A stretch of DNA of 64,000 nucleotides, taken from positions 78,209-142,208 of the forward strand of contig JAXGMN010000035.1 in assembly GCA_040768665.1 (NCBI GenBank), given 5' to 3'. The position numbers and the translations under genes were made by a program. Origin of the DNA: JABWBD01 sp040768665. Its GTDB lineage: Bacteria > Planctomycetota > Planctomycetia > Pirellulales > Thermoguttaceae. The notes beneath the pieces were generated by a model, which ran no database searches, was not told the DNA's origin, and saw only the letters and a list, made by a program, of their open reading frames with translations. Shown in pieces: positions 8,963 through 16,723 of the stretch (positions are counted from its first letter, which is position 1; each line of letters begins with the position of its first letter).

Positions 8963-9190
8963 ACCTCCCCAGGTCGCAGCTTGAACAGTGAATAAAGGCC
9001 ATCCCTGCCTGTTGGGACTCGAGGTAACCGTTCACGGGGCGGAAAGAGGGGGACAGGTCCATGTTTTCGGGCATCGTCTGTACCATGAAACCGCGTCAAC
9101 TGGCCGAAAAATGGACCAGTCCCCGGTCGCCCCGTGAACGGTTACGGACTCGAGCCTATTCACCATTCAAGCCGCGACCCCGGGGAATCT
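8963..9190. repeat. Palindromic element, family A, copy 1, interrupted by element B
   Basis: The left half (GGTCGCAGCTTGAACAGTGA, then CCATCCCTGCCTGTTGGGACTCGAG) and the right half (CCTATTCACCATTCAAGCC, then GCGACCCC) match the uninterrupted copies at 13502-13590 and 15403-15492. In this copy they are separated by the 122-bp element B and a duplicated GGACTCGAG. Confidence 0.85.
9024..9145. mobile_element. Element B: 122-bp insertion with 18-bp perfect terminal inverted repeats and 9-bp target duplication
   Basis: Ends are GTAACCGTTCACGGGGCG (9024-9041) and CGCCCCGTGAACGGTTAC (9128-9145), exact complements. The flanking 9-mer GGACTCGAG is duplicated at 9015-9023 and 9146-9154 and is single in the two intact copies of the host palindrome. 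The interior (9048-9124) is itself a palindrome of the GGGGACAGGTCC type. There is no coding capacity, so it would need a transposase acting in trans. Confidence 0.85.
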
Positions 9191-9387
9191 CCCCCAGCGA
9201 AATCGCGAGGGAAGCCGGCGTGTCGCCGCACACCGTGGATGCCGTGGCGGCCGGCAAGCGGGTGGCGATCAGCACGGAGCGGCCGTTGTTGAACGACGGG
9301 GAGCAGTTTCTGCCTGAGCCGATCCGCTGCAGCGGGTGCCGGGCAAAGATCGAGGTGGGGCCGTGCCGGGCGTGCGGTGCAAGTTGA
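9178..9387 (+). pseudogene. Truncated HTH / zinc-ribbon protein (5' end lost to palindrome A)
   Basis: The open frame runs straight out of the palindrome. From PSEIAREAGVS it encodes a helix-turn-helix-like segment (SPSEIAREAGVSPHTVDAV), then a linker (STERPLLNDGEQF), then a two-CxxC zinc ribbon (CSGC and CRAC, 11 residues apart) and a stop. No start codon belonging to the gene remains; the upstream codons are repeat sequence. This is the 3' part of a small regulator-like planctomycete protein. A degenerate copy of its last 70 bases recurs at 10523-10594, on the other side of the macrodomain gene. Confidence 0.65.
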
Positions 9388-9421
9388 GAGGTGGGGCGGG
9401 CGGGATGAGGCTGGGTTCGGC

Positions 9422-10390
9422 TCACGCTTCGGATTCGGACTGCCAAACTTCGATGACCAAGCCATCCGGATCAGCGATTTGCATAAACTGGCCATCCGAC
9501 GGCGTGACCACTTCGACTCCCTGTTTCGCGAACTGCCGGCTTGCAGCCTTCAAGTCAGCCACTTCCAACCAGAGGATCGGCATGGCGTGAGTCGGGAACT
9601 CCGCCGGACTCGACTCGGCGGCGTTCGGCATCAGGGTGATCGGCAGTGTTCCCAACCGCAACCAAACACAGCCGTACCCGGGATCGTCGGCCGGCAGCGG
9701 CACCGCGCCAAGCACTTCGCGATAGAATCGTTCGGAACGGCGGTGATCAGTGCAGGCGATGGTCAGGGCCTTGACCTGGAAGGACAGTCTACGGCGTTGA
9801 GACCGCCCTCCTGCCTGCCCGCGCCCAGCGCCGGAGACCATCGGCTTTCGAGACGCCGAACCGCGAGAAGGATGGACGCTGCCACGATCCGTTCCGGCGT
9901 CTGGTTCGGCCTCTTGCCCGCTCTTCTCCGGAGCATACTCCTCGTAGACGACCAGGCGCCCGGACCAGTCTGCGAAGACGCGCTCCACGATAGCCCTCAC
10001 CTTGCGCCACGACAACCCGCCGTATCCGACGCCGATCCGCGGGATGGCGATGCTGCGGATGCCCTCCGCATCGGCAAGCTCCCGGGTGTTGGCCAGCGCC
10101 TGCTCGATGGCCTCGTAGCTGGCGCGGGCGTGCCAGAACCGCTCCTGGGTGCCGAGGTTGAACACCGACGGTTGCCCTTCGGCCCGCCAAAGCCAGGCAT
10201 CGCCGAGGTTGAACTGACGCGACTCGGCTTTGCAGCGGGCGCGGTACTGCTCGTACATCTCCGGATAACGCTCGCGGAAGCCCTTGGCAACGCCGGCGCC
10301 CATCGACCCCTCGCAGTTGCAGCCATGCGCGAAGGCTTCGACGCCATAGGTGTTGGCGAACAGGTCTCCAGAAACGAACTCGATGGGCAC
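9422..10390 (-). CDS. Macrodomain fused to a VOC/glyoxalase-like domain
   Basis: 322 residues from GTG 10390 (VPIEFVSGDLF), chosen because GGAGGGG lies about 5 bases upstream and the macrodomain begins there. Residues about 1-165 are an ADP-ribose-binding macrodomain of the DarG/TARG1-like class (SGDLFANTYGVEAFAHGCNC, GSMGAGVAKGFRERYP, IPRIGVGYGGLSW). A basic, low-complexity linker of about 45 residues (rich in Arg, Ser, Gly) joins it to a C-terminal VOC fold (VKALTIACTDHRRSERFYRE, then PILWLEVADL and IADPDGLVIEVWQ). Such macrodomains bind or remove ADP-ribose; VOC domains cover glyoxalase and resistance functions. The fusion looks like two genes joined in frame. No DarT-type ADP-ribosyltransferase is next to it. 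Confidence 0.8.
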   Translation of the reverse strand: MPIEFVSGDLFANTYGVEAFAHGCNCEGSMGAGVAKGFRERYPEMYEQYRARCKAESRQFNLGDAWLWRAEGQPSVFNLGTQERFWHARASYEAIEQALANTRELADAEGIRSIAIPRIGVGYGGLSWRKVRAIVERVFADWSGRLVVYEEYAPEKSGQEAEPDAGTDRGSVHPSRGSASRKPMVSGAGRGQAGGRSQRRRLSFQVKALTIACTDHRRSERFYREVLGAVPLPADDPGYGCVWLRLGTLPITLMPNAAESSPAEFPTHAMPILWLEVADLKAASRQFAKQGVEVVTPSDGQFMQIADPDGLVIEVWQSESEA

Positions 10391-10522
10391 TGCACCCCTC
10401 CGTGTGCCAAAACGCCGAGCCTGTATTTCTGCCGTCAGAGTTACGCAGTCACTCGGTACATTGTACCACGGGCCAAGTACATGCAACATTCAGGGGCGCT
10501 GAATTGTGCCTCGCTGTAACAT

Positions 10523-10594
10523 CTGCCGGGCGAAGATCTCGATAGGTGGTTCCTTGCCGGGCGTGCAGTGCGAGTCGGGACGTGGAGCGGGCGG
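10523..10594 (+). repeat. Degenerate copy of the zinc-ribbon gene 3' tail
   Basis: TGCCGGGCGAAGATC, then AGGTGG, then TGCCGGGCGTGCAGTGC, then GTGGAGCGGGCGG follow the same order as 9337-9404. With that copy it brackets the macrodomain-VOC gene. Confidence 0.55.
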
Positions 10595-10595
10595 A

Positions 10596-10670
10596 AACAA
10601 GATTGGGGTCAGGCCGTCCAGTCAATGAGTAAGCCTATTGACTGTTGACGGCCTGACCCCAAGGTCTGCA
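10596..10670. repeat. Palindromic element, family L, copy 1
   Basis: Perfect 16-bp arms TTGGGGTCAGGCCGTC (10603-10618) and GACGGCCTGACCCCAA (10647-10662), with an inner 8-bp hairpin CAGTCAAT/ATTGACTG. The conserved outer flanks AACAAGA and GGTCTGCA are shared with copy 2 at 13893-13970. It abuts the start of the GH95 pseudogene copy. Confidence 0.85.
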
Positions 10671-10672
10671 CG

Positions 10673-11697
10673 CTGGCGCGGCACGGCGCCGATCAACGCG
10701 GCGAACCACGGCATCTGGCCGACCGGCGGCGCATGGCTCTGCCAGCACCTCTGGTGGCACTACCTGTACGGCGGCGACCGGCAATTCCTCCGCGATCGGG
10801 CCTATCCGATCCTGAAGGAAGCCGCGCTGTTCTTCGCCGACTACCTCGTGGAAGATCCCCGCAGTGGCCGGCGATGGCTGATCTCCGGGCCGTCCAATTC
10901 GCCCGAGCAGGGCGGCCTGGTCATGGGCCCCACCATGGATCACCAGATTATCCGTTCGCTGTTCGGCTGGGTGATCGAGGCGGGCGAGATTCTTGGCGTC
11001 GACGACGAGTTCTGCGCGAAGCTCCGACAGTTGCGGTCCCGGATCGCTCCCAACCAGATCGGCCGGCACGGGCAGCTTCAGGAGTGGCTCGAAGACCGCG
11101 ACGACCTGAACAATCGCCATCGGCATCTTTCGCACCTCTGGGCCTCTATCCGGGCGACGAGATTACCTCCACAAGACGCCGGAGCTGGCCACCGCTGCCC
11201 GCCGTTCGCTCGACTTCCGCGGCGACGGGCCGATCGGCTGGGGCCGTGCGTGGCAGGTCAGCCTCTACGCGCGGCTTGGCGACCCTGAGCCGCGCGCGAC
11301 CGGCTGGTGAAGCTCATCGCCCGCAACTCCAATCCGAATCTGCTCGACAAGATCCCGGGAAAAACCGCCCGATGCCCTTCCAGATCGACGCCAATTTCGG
11401 CGGCACGGCGGGCATCGCCGAGATGCTGCTTTCGAGCCAGAACGGCCGGGTTGCCCTGCTCCCCGCTCTACCGGCAGCATGGCCCAAGGGCGAGGTGAAG
11501 GGGCTGCGTGGGCGGGGCGGGTTGGAGGTCGATCTCCAATGGGAAAACGGGCTCGCCACGCGCGCGGGTGCTGCGCGACCTGCGACGGTGGCCGCCACGA
11601 GCTGATCGCGCCGAAGGGCCAGGAGATCGACGGCCCGGCGAGTTGTCGATCTCAAGGCAGGCGAGAAACGCAAAATCACCTTCCGCGCTCGTAAGAA
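10673..11697 (+). pseudogene. Decayed duplicate of the 3' part of the GH95 gene
   Basis: This matches 7518-8543 of the intact gene base for base over its first 470 bases, apart from four or five substitutions. It then picks up several small indels: C and G losses near 11145-11165, changes around 11290, 11355 and 11570, and an extra G near 11640. The frame breaks repeatedly and there is no start. Substitutions are few and indels are concentrated in the last 550 bases. The copy begins 3 bases after palindrome L copy 1. The catalytic barrel is incomplete, so it cannot encode a working enzyme. Confidence 0.92.
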
Positions 11698-12047
11698 CCG
11701 CAGTGGGCCCGCTCCGCGCGCCACGTAAGGACGGGGTCGGGGGGTGAAAATGCGACGATTCTATCGGCATGTGTCGTTCCGGTTTTTGTTCCACAGATTG
11801 CAGCGTCTTTTTGGCCGAAGGCCTCTTTCATCGTAGCCTGGGGTTGTTCCCCAGGAAGGCGGTCCAATCAACCCATGTTTGGCCAACGGCCATATTCACC
11901 CCGTTGAGGATGGGTAGGTTTCGAGCGAATCGATGCGGCGAATATGGCCGTTGTCGGGCCGATGGGAGTAGCATTCGGCCTGACGAGCGGGTATGATGCG
12001 TGGCAAGCGGTATGAAGTGGGCATACACCCGACGAAAGGGTCTCATC
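11698..12047. other. Non-coding stretch with 14-bp inverted repeat
   Basis: No gene seen. CAACGGCCATATTC (11884-11897) and GAATATGGCCGTTG (11940-11953) are exact complements with a 42-base loop. The bases at about 11742-11800 resemble the sequence following the intact GH95 gene. Confidence 0.6.
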
Positions 12048-12983
12048 ATGGATTGCATAGCGATTGACTTTGAGACCGCCAACGAAGAACGCTCAAGTCC
12101 GTGTTCCGTTGGCGTGGTTGTCGTCAAAAATGGGCAAGTTGCCAACACGTTCTATCGGCTCATCCAACCGAAAGACAACTACTTCGACCCCTTCAACATC
12201 TCCATTCACGGCATTACACCAGAAGATGTTGAAAACCAGCCAGAGTTCCCGATCATCTGGGAAGAACTCAGGCCGTTTCTCCAGTCCGGCCTCGTCATCG
12301 CCCACAATGCAAGCTTCGACATGAGCGTCTTGCGGCATACTCTCGAACTCTATGGCTTGCCGTTCCCCGCCGTCAATTACACGTGTTCCAGAATCATTGC
12401 GAAGAAGGCATGGCCCGATCTTTTGAGCTTTGCTCTCTCCGTTGTGGCCGCTCATCTGGGAATTGAGCTTGACCATCACAACGCTTTGAGTGATGCCAAC
12501 GCTTCCGCCTTGGTAGCTCTGCGAGCTTGCCAACTCTTGGAAGCGGATTCTCTGGAACATTTGTCCAAGAAGACGGGTATTGTTCATGGGTGTATCATGG
12601 AGGACGGTACCTATTTTCCAGCGAGTGGCTGTAGTAGCTCCGGCGGTCACAGGATTGACGTGAAGGGGATTGTTCCCAGAACGGATCACTTTGACGAGGG
12701 ACACCCATTTTTCGATCGGGTCTTCGCTTTCACTGGAACACTCTGCATGAGCCGAAGGGATGCCATGCAATGCGTTGTTGATCTGGGCGGCCAAGTGGGA
12801 AACGGCGTGACCAAAGATACGAACTTCATTGTTGTCGGGGAGCAGGACTTCCGCAAGTTTGCCGATGGGCAAACGAAAAGTTCCAAGCTCCGCAAAGCAG
12901 AAGACTTGAAGCAAAAAGGGCAAGACATTGAATTGCTTTCGGAACGGGATTTCCTCGAAATGATAGAAAAGGAGACGGCATGA
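12048..12983 (+). CDS. DEDDh 3'-5' exonuclease with C-terminal BRCT domain (DnaQ-like)
   Basis: 311 residues. Residues 1-175 are an RNase T/DnaQ-type exonuclease: ExoI motif AIDFETA, ExoII AHNASFDMSVL, ExoIII HNALSDANA, giving the DEDDh metal-binding set. Residues about 230-305 are a BRCT domain as in DNA ligase (VFAFTGTLCMSRRDAMQCVV, VTKDTNFIVVGEQD). This combination is known in DnaQ-like repair exonucleases. Start ATG 12048 places MDCIAIDFETA at the N-terminus as in homologues; ATG 12012 and GTG 12000 are alternatives. Base composition is clearly less GC-rich than the flanks, with AAA/TTT codons common, which suggests recent acquisition. The next gene overlaps by 4 bases. Confidence 0.9.
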   Translation: MDCIAIDFETANEERSSPCSVGVVVVKNGQVANTFYRLIQPKDNYFDPFNISIHGITPEDVENQPEFPIIWEELRPFLQSGLVIAHNASFDMSVLRHTLELYGLPFPAVNYTCSRIIAKKAWPDLLSFALSVVAAHLGIELDHHNALSDANASALVALRACQLLEADSLEHLSKKTGIVHGCIMEDGTYFPASGCSSSGGHRIDVKGIVPRTDHFDEGHPFFDRVFAFTGTLCMSRRDAMQCVVDLGGQVGNGVTKDTNFIVVGEQDFRKFADGQTKSSKLRKAEDLKQKGQDIELLSERDFLEMIEKETA

Positions 12984-13351
12984 GCAAGCAACTCTTCGAT
13001 TCTATCGAACGTGTCTTTCGTTCTATCAAGGAACCGATCAGAGAAGGTCTAACATGGGATGAACGATGGAAGGGGGCAGACAATGGCCTTATCACCTGTT
13101 GGGAGGTGGGACGAGAACGTGCTGAACGAGAACCAGAGTTGGCAGAGAAGGCGAAGAGTGGTGAACTTCCGGTGTTAGCGTGGAAGGGTGGCGTTGAAAA
13201 GAAATTGAAGACGAAAAAGTATGGGACGCTAAACTATCTGGCGGAATGGCAAGGACTCCGAGGGGAAGACTTGAACCTGGACCCGTCGAAGGAGGTTGAG
13301 CTTGTCTGCTCAAGAGACTGGCATGAAAGTCATCTACACGCCTCACATTGA
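12980..13351 (+). CDS. Hypothetical protein coupled to the exonuclease
   Basis: 123 residues, not recognised. It starts at an ATGA overlap with the stop of the exonuclease-BRCT gene, so translation is probably coupled. The protein is soluble, highly charged (ESIERVFRSIKEPIREG-like helices, many Lys/Glu), with no signal peptide, membrane segment or metal motif. It shares the lower GC content of the preceding gene, so the two probably moved together. A role as a partner of the exonuclease is only an inference from the coupling. Confidence 0.7.
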   Translation: MSKQLFDSIERVFRSIKEPIREGLTWDERWKGADNGLITCWEVGRERAEREPELAEKAKSGELPVLAWKGGVEKKLKTKKYGTLNYLAEWQGLRGEDLNLDPSKEVELVCSRDWHESHLHASH

Positions 13352-13400
13352 AAAGTATGTCGAGCCATAGTGGAAAGGCCGGGACGGTGAGGCCGATCCT

Positions 13401-13526
13401 ATGACCCGATCCACTCGTCTGTCGATCCTGCTATTCATCCTCCTGTTCGTGGGAAATGGCTGCGGGACGTGGTGCCGATTAGATCAGGATAGAAGGATAG
13501 CTTTGGGGTCGCAGCTTGAACAGTGA
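13401..13526 (+). pseudogene. Lipoprotein gene 5' fragment running into palindrome A
   Basis: ATG 13401 encodes MTRSTRLSILLFILLF, then VGNGCGTWC, a typical lipoprotein signal with the lipidated Cys at residue 21. After RLDQDRRI the frame enters the palindromic element (ALGSQLEQ) and stops at 13524-13526 within it. The GCGTWC start resembles YceK/YidQ-type lipoproteins, but too little is left to be sure. The rest of the gene has been replaced by the element. Confidence 0.6.
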
Positions 13527-13590
13527 ATAAAGACCATCCCTGCCTGTTGGGACTCGAGCCTATTCACTATTCAAGCCGCGACCCCAAGGA
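13502..13590. repeat. Palindromic element, family A, copy 2 (intact)
   Basis: 89 bp. Arms TTGGGGTCGCAGCTTGAACA and (complement) TTGGGGTCGCGGCTTGAATA. The centre CCATCCCTGCCTGTTGGGACTCGAG is uninterrupted, unlike the copy at 8963-9190. It cuts the lipoprotein fragment at 13401. Confidence 0.9.
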
Positions 13591-13868
13591 ATGTACCTGG
13601 GTTATTCACCGTGCAATACATCGTTCATCTTCAGGAAATCGATTCCTCAAAATCGTCGATTTCCATTTCGCAGAATCTGCATGCGAACCTGGCAACATAG
13701 ACTCTGTTGAACTAAACCGCTTCGCGGCAGAAGTGGAGACGTGAGCGGCGAAATTCACCCAGCTTGAGTAGCTGGTTTTTGTGCGCAGGGGAGCCACAGG
13801 GCGGCTCATCGGCGACAATGGAGGGGTGTGTGTCTCGTTTTCCCTCTCTTTTGCAAGGAGCCCCTACC

Positions 13869-13892
13869 ATGACTCCCCTGCGTCAGAAAAAA
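13869..13892 (+). pseudogene. Integrase gene start, cut off after eight codons
   Basis: AAGGAG (ribosome binding site) is followed by ATG and the codons MTPLRQKK. MTPLRQ(K/R)M is the usual N-terminus of a tyrosine-recombinase/integrase family common in planctomycetes. Palindrome L copy 2 begins immediately after and no further integrase codons are found. A small hairpin with a T-tract (CCAGCT-TGAGT-AGCTGG-TTTTT, 13759-13780) precedes it. The identification rests on eight codons and is tentative. Confidence 0.4.
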
Positions 13893-13970
13893 ACAAGATT
13901 GGGGTCAGGCCGTACAACAGAAATTGCGAGAACCCATTTGCAGTTTTCCGGCCCTGACCCCAAGGTCTGC
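13893..13970. repeat. Palindromic element, family L, copy 2
   Basis: Flanks AACAAGA and GGTCTGCA and arms TTGGGGTCAGG / CCTGACCCCAA as in the copy at 10596-10670; the interior differs. It truncates the integrase start. Confidence 0.85.
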
Positions 13971-14694
13971 ATACCACTTGATCTGGAAACAAGCTACGAG
14001 CAGACTTGCCGTGACTTGCGGATTCCCTGACCGACACCGGCCACGCGCCAGCGCGGGCAAGCGGGCTGTTGCACGCCTGTCACTGCCAATTCTGACATCG
14101 CTGTCCGCAGCCTTTCCGCAATGTTGGTGTCACGTAAGGCCCCTCTCCTCTGCGACCTCGGCGTTTCTCTGCGGTTCGCCTATGCTGTCCGCCCGAACTG
14201 CCGAACGACCTGCCCGAGTGAGGGCGCCGATCGGTCCGCGGACGAACACTGCTTGGAGCTGTGGTAAGGTGAGATTCCAATGGTGCGCAAATTCAGCTCC
14301 AAGCATTGCCACACAACCGCCCCGGTGCCGAATTAAACAGGGCCACCCCGCCACTTCGCCGTCCTGCTCCGGCGCGGCCATCTGAGAACTGCCCGAGTGC
14401 CGTCAGCCGCCGGAGGTGTGCTGTGTCCCCGAACTTCCGACACTCCCAGAGCTGAAATTCAAAGCCTTTCCTTGTATGTTGGCGGGTGAAGTGGTCCCTG
14501 GCGGTGGAAGTCGTACCGGCCCATTTCCTCCGGTCCGCCACACGATAGTCCAGGACCGACATTTCGCGATGGCAGCGCCGGTGGTATACTGAACAGAGGG
14601 GTGCCGGGGTCTTCCTGGACGCTAACACGCTCAGGGAAGCACTGCGACCGAGAAAAACGCAAGAGGATGGGGTTCCCCGCGGAGGTTGCCAACC
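13971..14694. other. 724-base stretch without recognisable gene
   Basis: Short open frames exist on both strands but none has a ribosome binding site plus plausible protein composition. The segment around 14135-14175 (TCTCCTCTGCGACCTCGGCG) looks like dispersed repeat sequence. 14681-14685 is the ribosome binding site of the next gene. Confidence 0.5.
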
Positions 14695-14958
14695 ATGTCC
14701 ACGCTCCTGAAAGCGGACGCCAACGGCGCGGTGACGGTGCCCGCCGACCTGTGCCGGGCGGCCGGTGTCGAGCCGGAGGCCAACTTGGTGGCCGAGATCC
14801 AGGCTGGCCGGATCGTTCTGGAACCGGCAGCGAAGCCCTTCTGGGAGCGGATTGCGGCTTTAGCCGCCAACGCTCCCCCGCAAGAACTCGACAAGGTCCC
14901 CGCGGACGGCGCTGCCCAGTTGGACCACTATCTCTACGGCCAGCCGAAACGGCAGTGA
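14695..14958 (+). CDS. AbrB/MazE-like antitoxin (VapB-type)
   Basis: 87 residues, starting at ATG 14695 with GGAGG 9 bases upstream. The N-terminal half is a swapped-hairpin AbrB fold (KADANGAVTVPADLCRAAGVEPEANLVAEIQAGRIVLEP), which binds the operator DNA. The acidic/Pro-rich C-terminus would neutralise the toxin. A PIN-domain toxin gene follows after 7 bases, the standard VapBC arrangement. The antitoxin is intact while the toxin frame is broken. Confidence 0.85.
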   Translation: MSTLLKADANGAVTVPADLCRAAGVEPEANLVAEIQAGRIVLEPAAKPFWERIAALAANAPPQELDKVPADGAAQLDHYLYGQPKRQ

Positions 14959-14965
14959 CCCCGCC

Positions 14966-15386
14966 ATGGCGCCGCGAGTGCTCTTCGCAGACACGTTCTA
15001 CTGGGTCGCCCTGCTCAATCCGCGTGACCTCTTCCACCGCCGTCCTGTCCTATAGTCGCACACTGGCGGTCGCACGCATCGTGACGACCGACGAGGTGTT
15101 CACCGAGGTTTTGAACTATTGGAGCGGCGCCGGAGCATTTTGGCGTGGCTTGGCGGTGGCGCAGGTCCGCGACTTGAGGAACGACCCGGTCATCGACGTG
15201 CTCCCCCAGACGCGTGCTGACTTCGACACCGCTTTGGCCCTCTACGAGGCCCGGCTCGACAAGGGGTACAGCCTGACCGATTGCCGGTCGATGCTTGCCA
15301 TGAAGACCGTCGGCCTGACCGAGGCGCTGACCAACGATCATCATTTCACCCAAGAAGGATTCACAATCTTATTTCCCGCCTCTTAA
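14966..15386 (+). pseudogene. PIN-domain toxin (VapC-type), frameshifted
   Basis: ATG 14966 encodes MAPRVLFADTFYWVALLNPRD, with the first PIN aspartate, but stops at 15050. The remainder continues in another frame from about 15035: TDEVFTEVLNYW (acidic residue 2), then YSLTDCRSM (acidic residue 3) and TNDHHFTQEGF (acidic residue 4). All four acidic positions of the RNase site exist, so one indel near 15030-15050 separates an otherwise complete toxin of about 139 residues. PIN toxins cut RNA. Either the toxin is dead or the base call is wrong. Confidence 0.88.
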
Positions 15387-15402
15387 CATCGACAGGGATG
15401 GC

Positions 15403-15492
15403 TTTGGAGTCGCAGCTTGCACAGTGAATAAGGACCATCCCTGCCTGTTGGGATTCGAGCCTATTCACTATTCAAGCCGCGACCCCAAGGAA
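15403..15492. repeat. Palindromic element, family A, copy 3 (intact)
   Basis: Same 90-bp palindrome as at 13502-13590 with a handful of substitutions (TTGGAGTCGCAGCTTGCACA on the left arm). It replaces the 5' end of the WD40 gene that follows. Confidence 0.9.
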
Positions 15493-16405
15493 TCCGCACA
15501 AAGGGCATCACGTCAATGACGTGGCCTACAGTCCCGACGGCCGACGTATCATCAGTGGTTCCGCGGATGGCTGCGTGCTGCTGTGGGACGCTGTGAGCGG
15601 GGACAAGCTTGCCGGCTCGTATGCAGAACGTGGCGGCGCAACGAGCGTTTGTTTCTCTCCGGACGGGCGGAGATATGCCAGCGGACACACCGATTTGGTA
15701 AAGCAGGTCGTCTATAGTCCGGACGGCAGCCAGATCCTGACCCGCTCGCGGGATAACACAGCCCGGCTATACAACGCTCAGAATGGAAGTCTTCTGGCCG
15801 TGATTAGCTCACGTAACGAGCATCTGCAAAGGGTGGAATACAGCCCTGAGGGGCGATGGATTAACACCTGGCTATCAATTAGCGACGCCAAAACGGCGCA
15901 AGCCGTAAACAGGTTACGAATATGGGACGCCCGAACGGGGAGAGAAGCGACCTTGTCTCACGAGTTTCTGTGGAAAACTACGTGTGTCTGCTTCAGTCCG
16001 AATGGACGCCGGATTGCAGCCGGTGCGACTGACAATAGGGTCCGCGTGTGGGACGCTCACACCGGGGCGAAGGTGGCTGTCTTTCGCGGACACAAAGCCA
16101 GGATCAACGCTGTGGCATATACGCCCGATAGTCTCATGACCTACAGCAACTCGGACGACAAAACGGTGCGCGTCTGGGATGCCAAGTCTGGCAAGTGCTT
16201 GGAGGTGAAACGAGGTTATCTGAAATTGCCCAAGCCGACAATCGAGGATCCGCCGCCGAGTTTGCGTCCTATGTATCGAGGAGGAGATTTCGGTGTAGAG
16301 TTGGCGAGCGAAGGGAGGGTGATTGCTTGGTTTCCGGAGAGCCTCCGCCCCGCTCGTCCTAATGGACGCACGTGGGTAGGATGGAGCGTCGGTCCCCACT
16401 ACTGA
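15488..16405 (+). pseudogene. WD40-repeat protein, 5' end lost to palindrome A
   Basis: The open frame begins inside the palindrome (HHVNDVAYSPDGRRI is the first real repeat) and continues for about 300 residues. Six WD40 blades are visible by their SPDGR..I..G..D..V.LWD pattern, the last ending DDKTVRVWDAKSGKCLEV, followed by a C-terminal tail. A start could be improvised at GTG 15521, but no ribosome binding site supports it. Planctomycete WD40 proteins often follow a protein kinase or sigma-factor-like domain. Here that N-terminal part is gone. GC content is lower than in the neighbouring genes. Confidence 0.75.
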
Positions 16406-16723
16406 CATCATGTCGGTCATCGCCCGAACTGCCGACACGCCCGGGATTCTTCGCGTTTTCCCGAATGGCTCACTTCCCGAAAATGGCGTCAACAGCCCCC
16501 TGAAACCCGGGGAATACGGGGGGCTTTGCTCACGTACAAGAGGCCCCAGTGTTCTGACTGGCGCGCTCCTTGAGCCCACAGGACCGTGAATCAAGGGCGC
16601 GAGAGTTGCCATCCGGCCTGCCGCAGCGGAAAATATACCGTGGCACGCACTGATCGTTGCTGGTCGTCCCCGGATCCCGCCGGGTACACGCCGAACGAGA
16701 CCCGTACTTCCAAGGATATCGCC
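16406..16723. other. 318-base stretch without gene
   Basis: No coding frame is supported. The words GGGCTTTGCTCACGTACAA near 16521 faintly resemble the IS-end-like sequence at 20862-20911. Confidence 0.45.

Noticed and set aside
8963..9190. Open frame starting at 9061 as a full HTH/zinc-ribbon gene
   Set aside because: Its first 40 codons are element B and palindrome A sequence, so only the part from about 9178 belongs to the gene.
13523..13744. Short plus-strand frame following palindrome A copy 2
   Set aside because: It starts inside the repeat, has no ribosome binding site and no recognisable domain.
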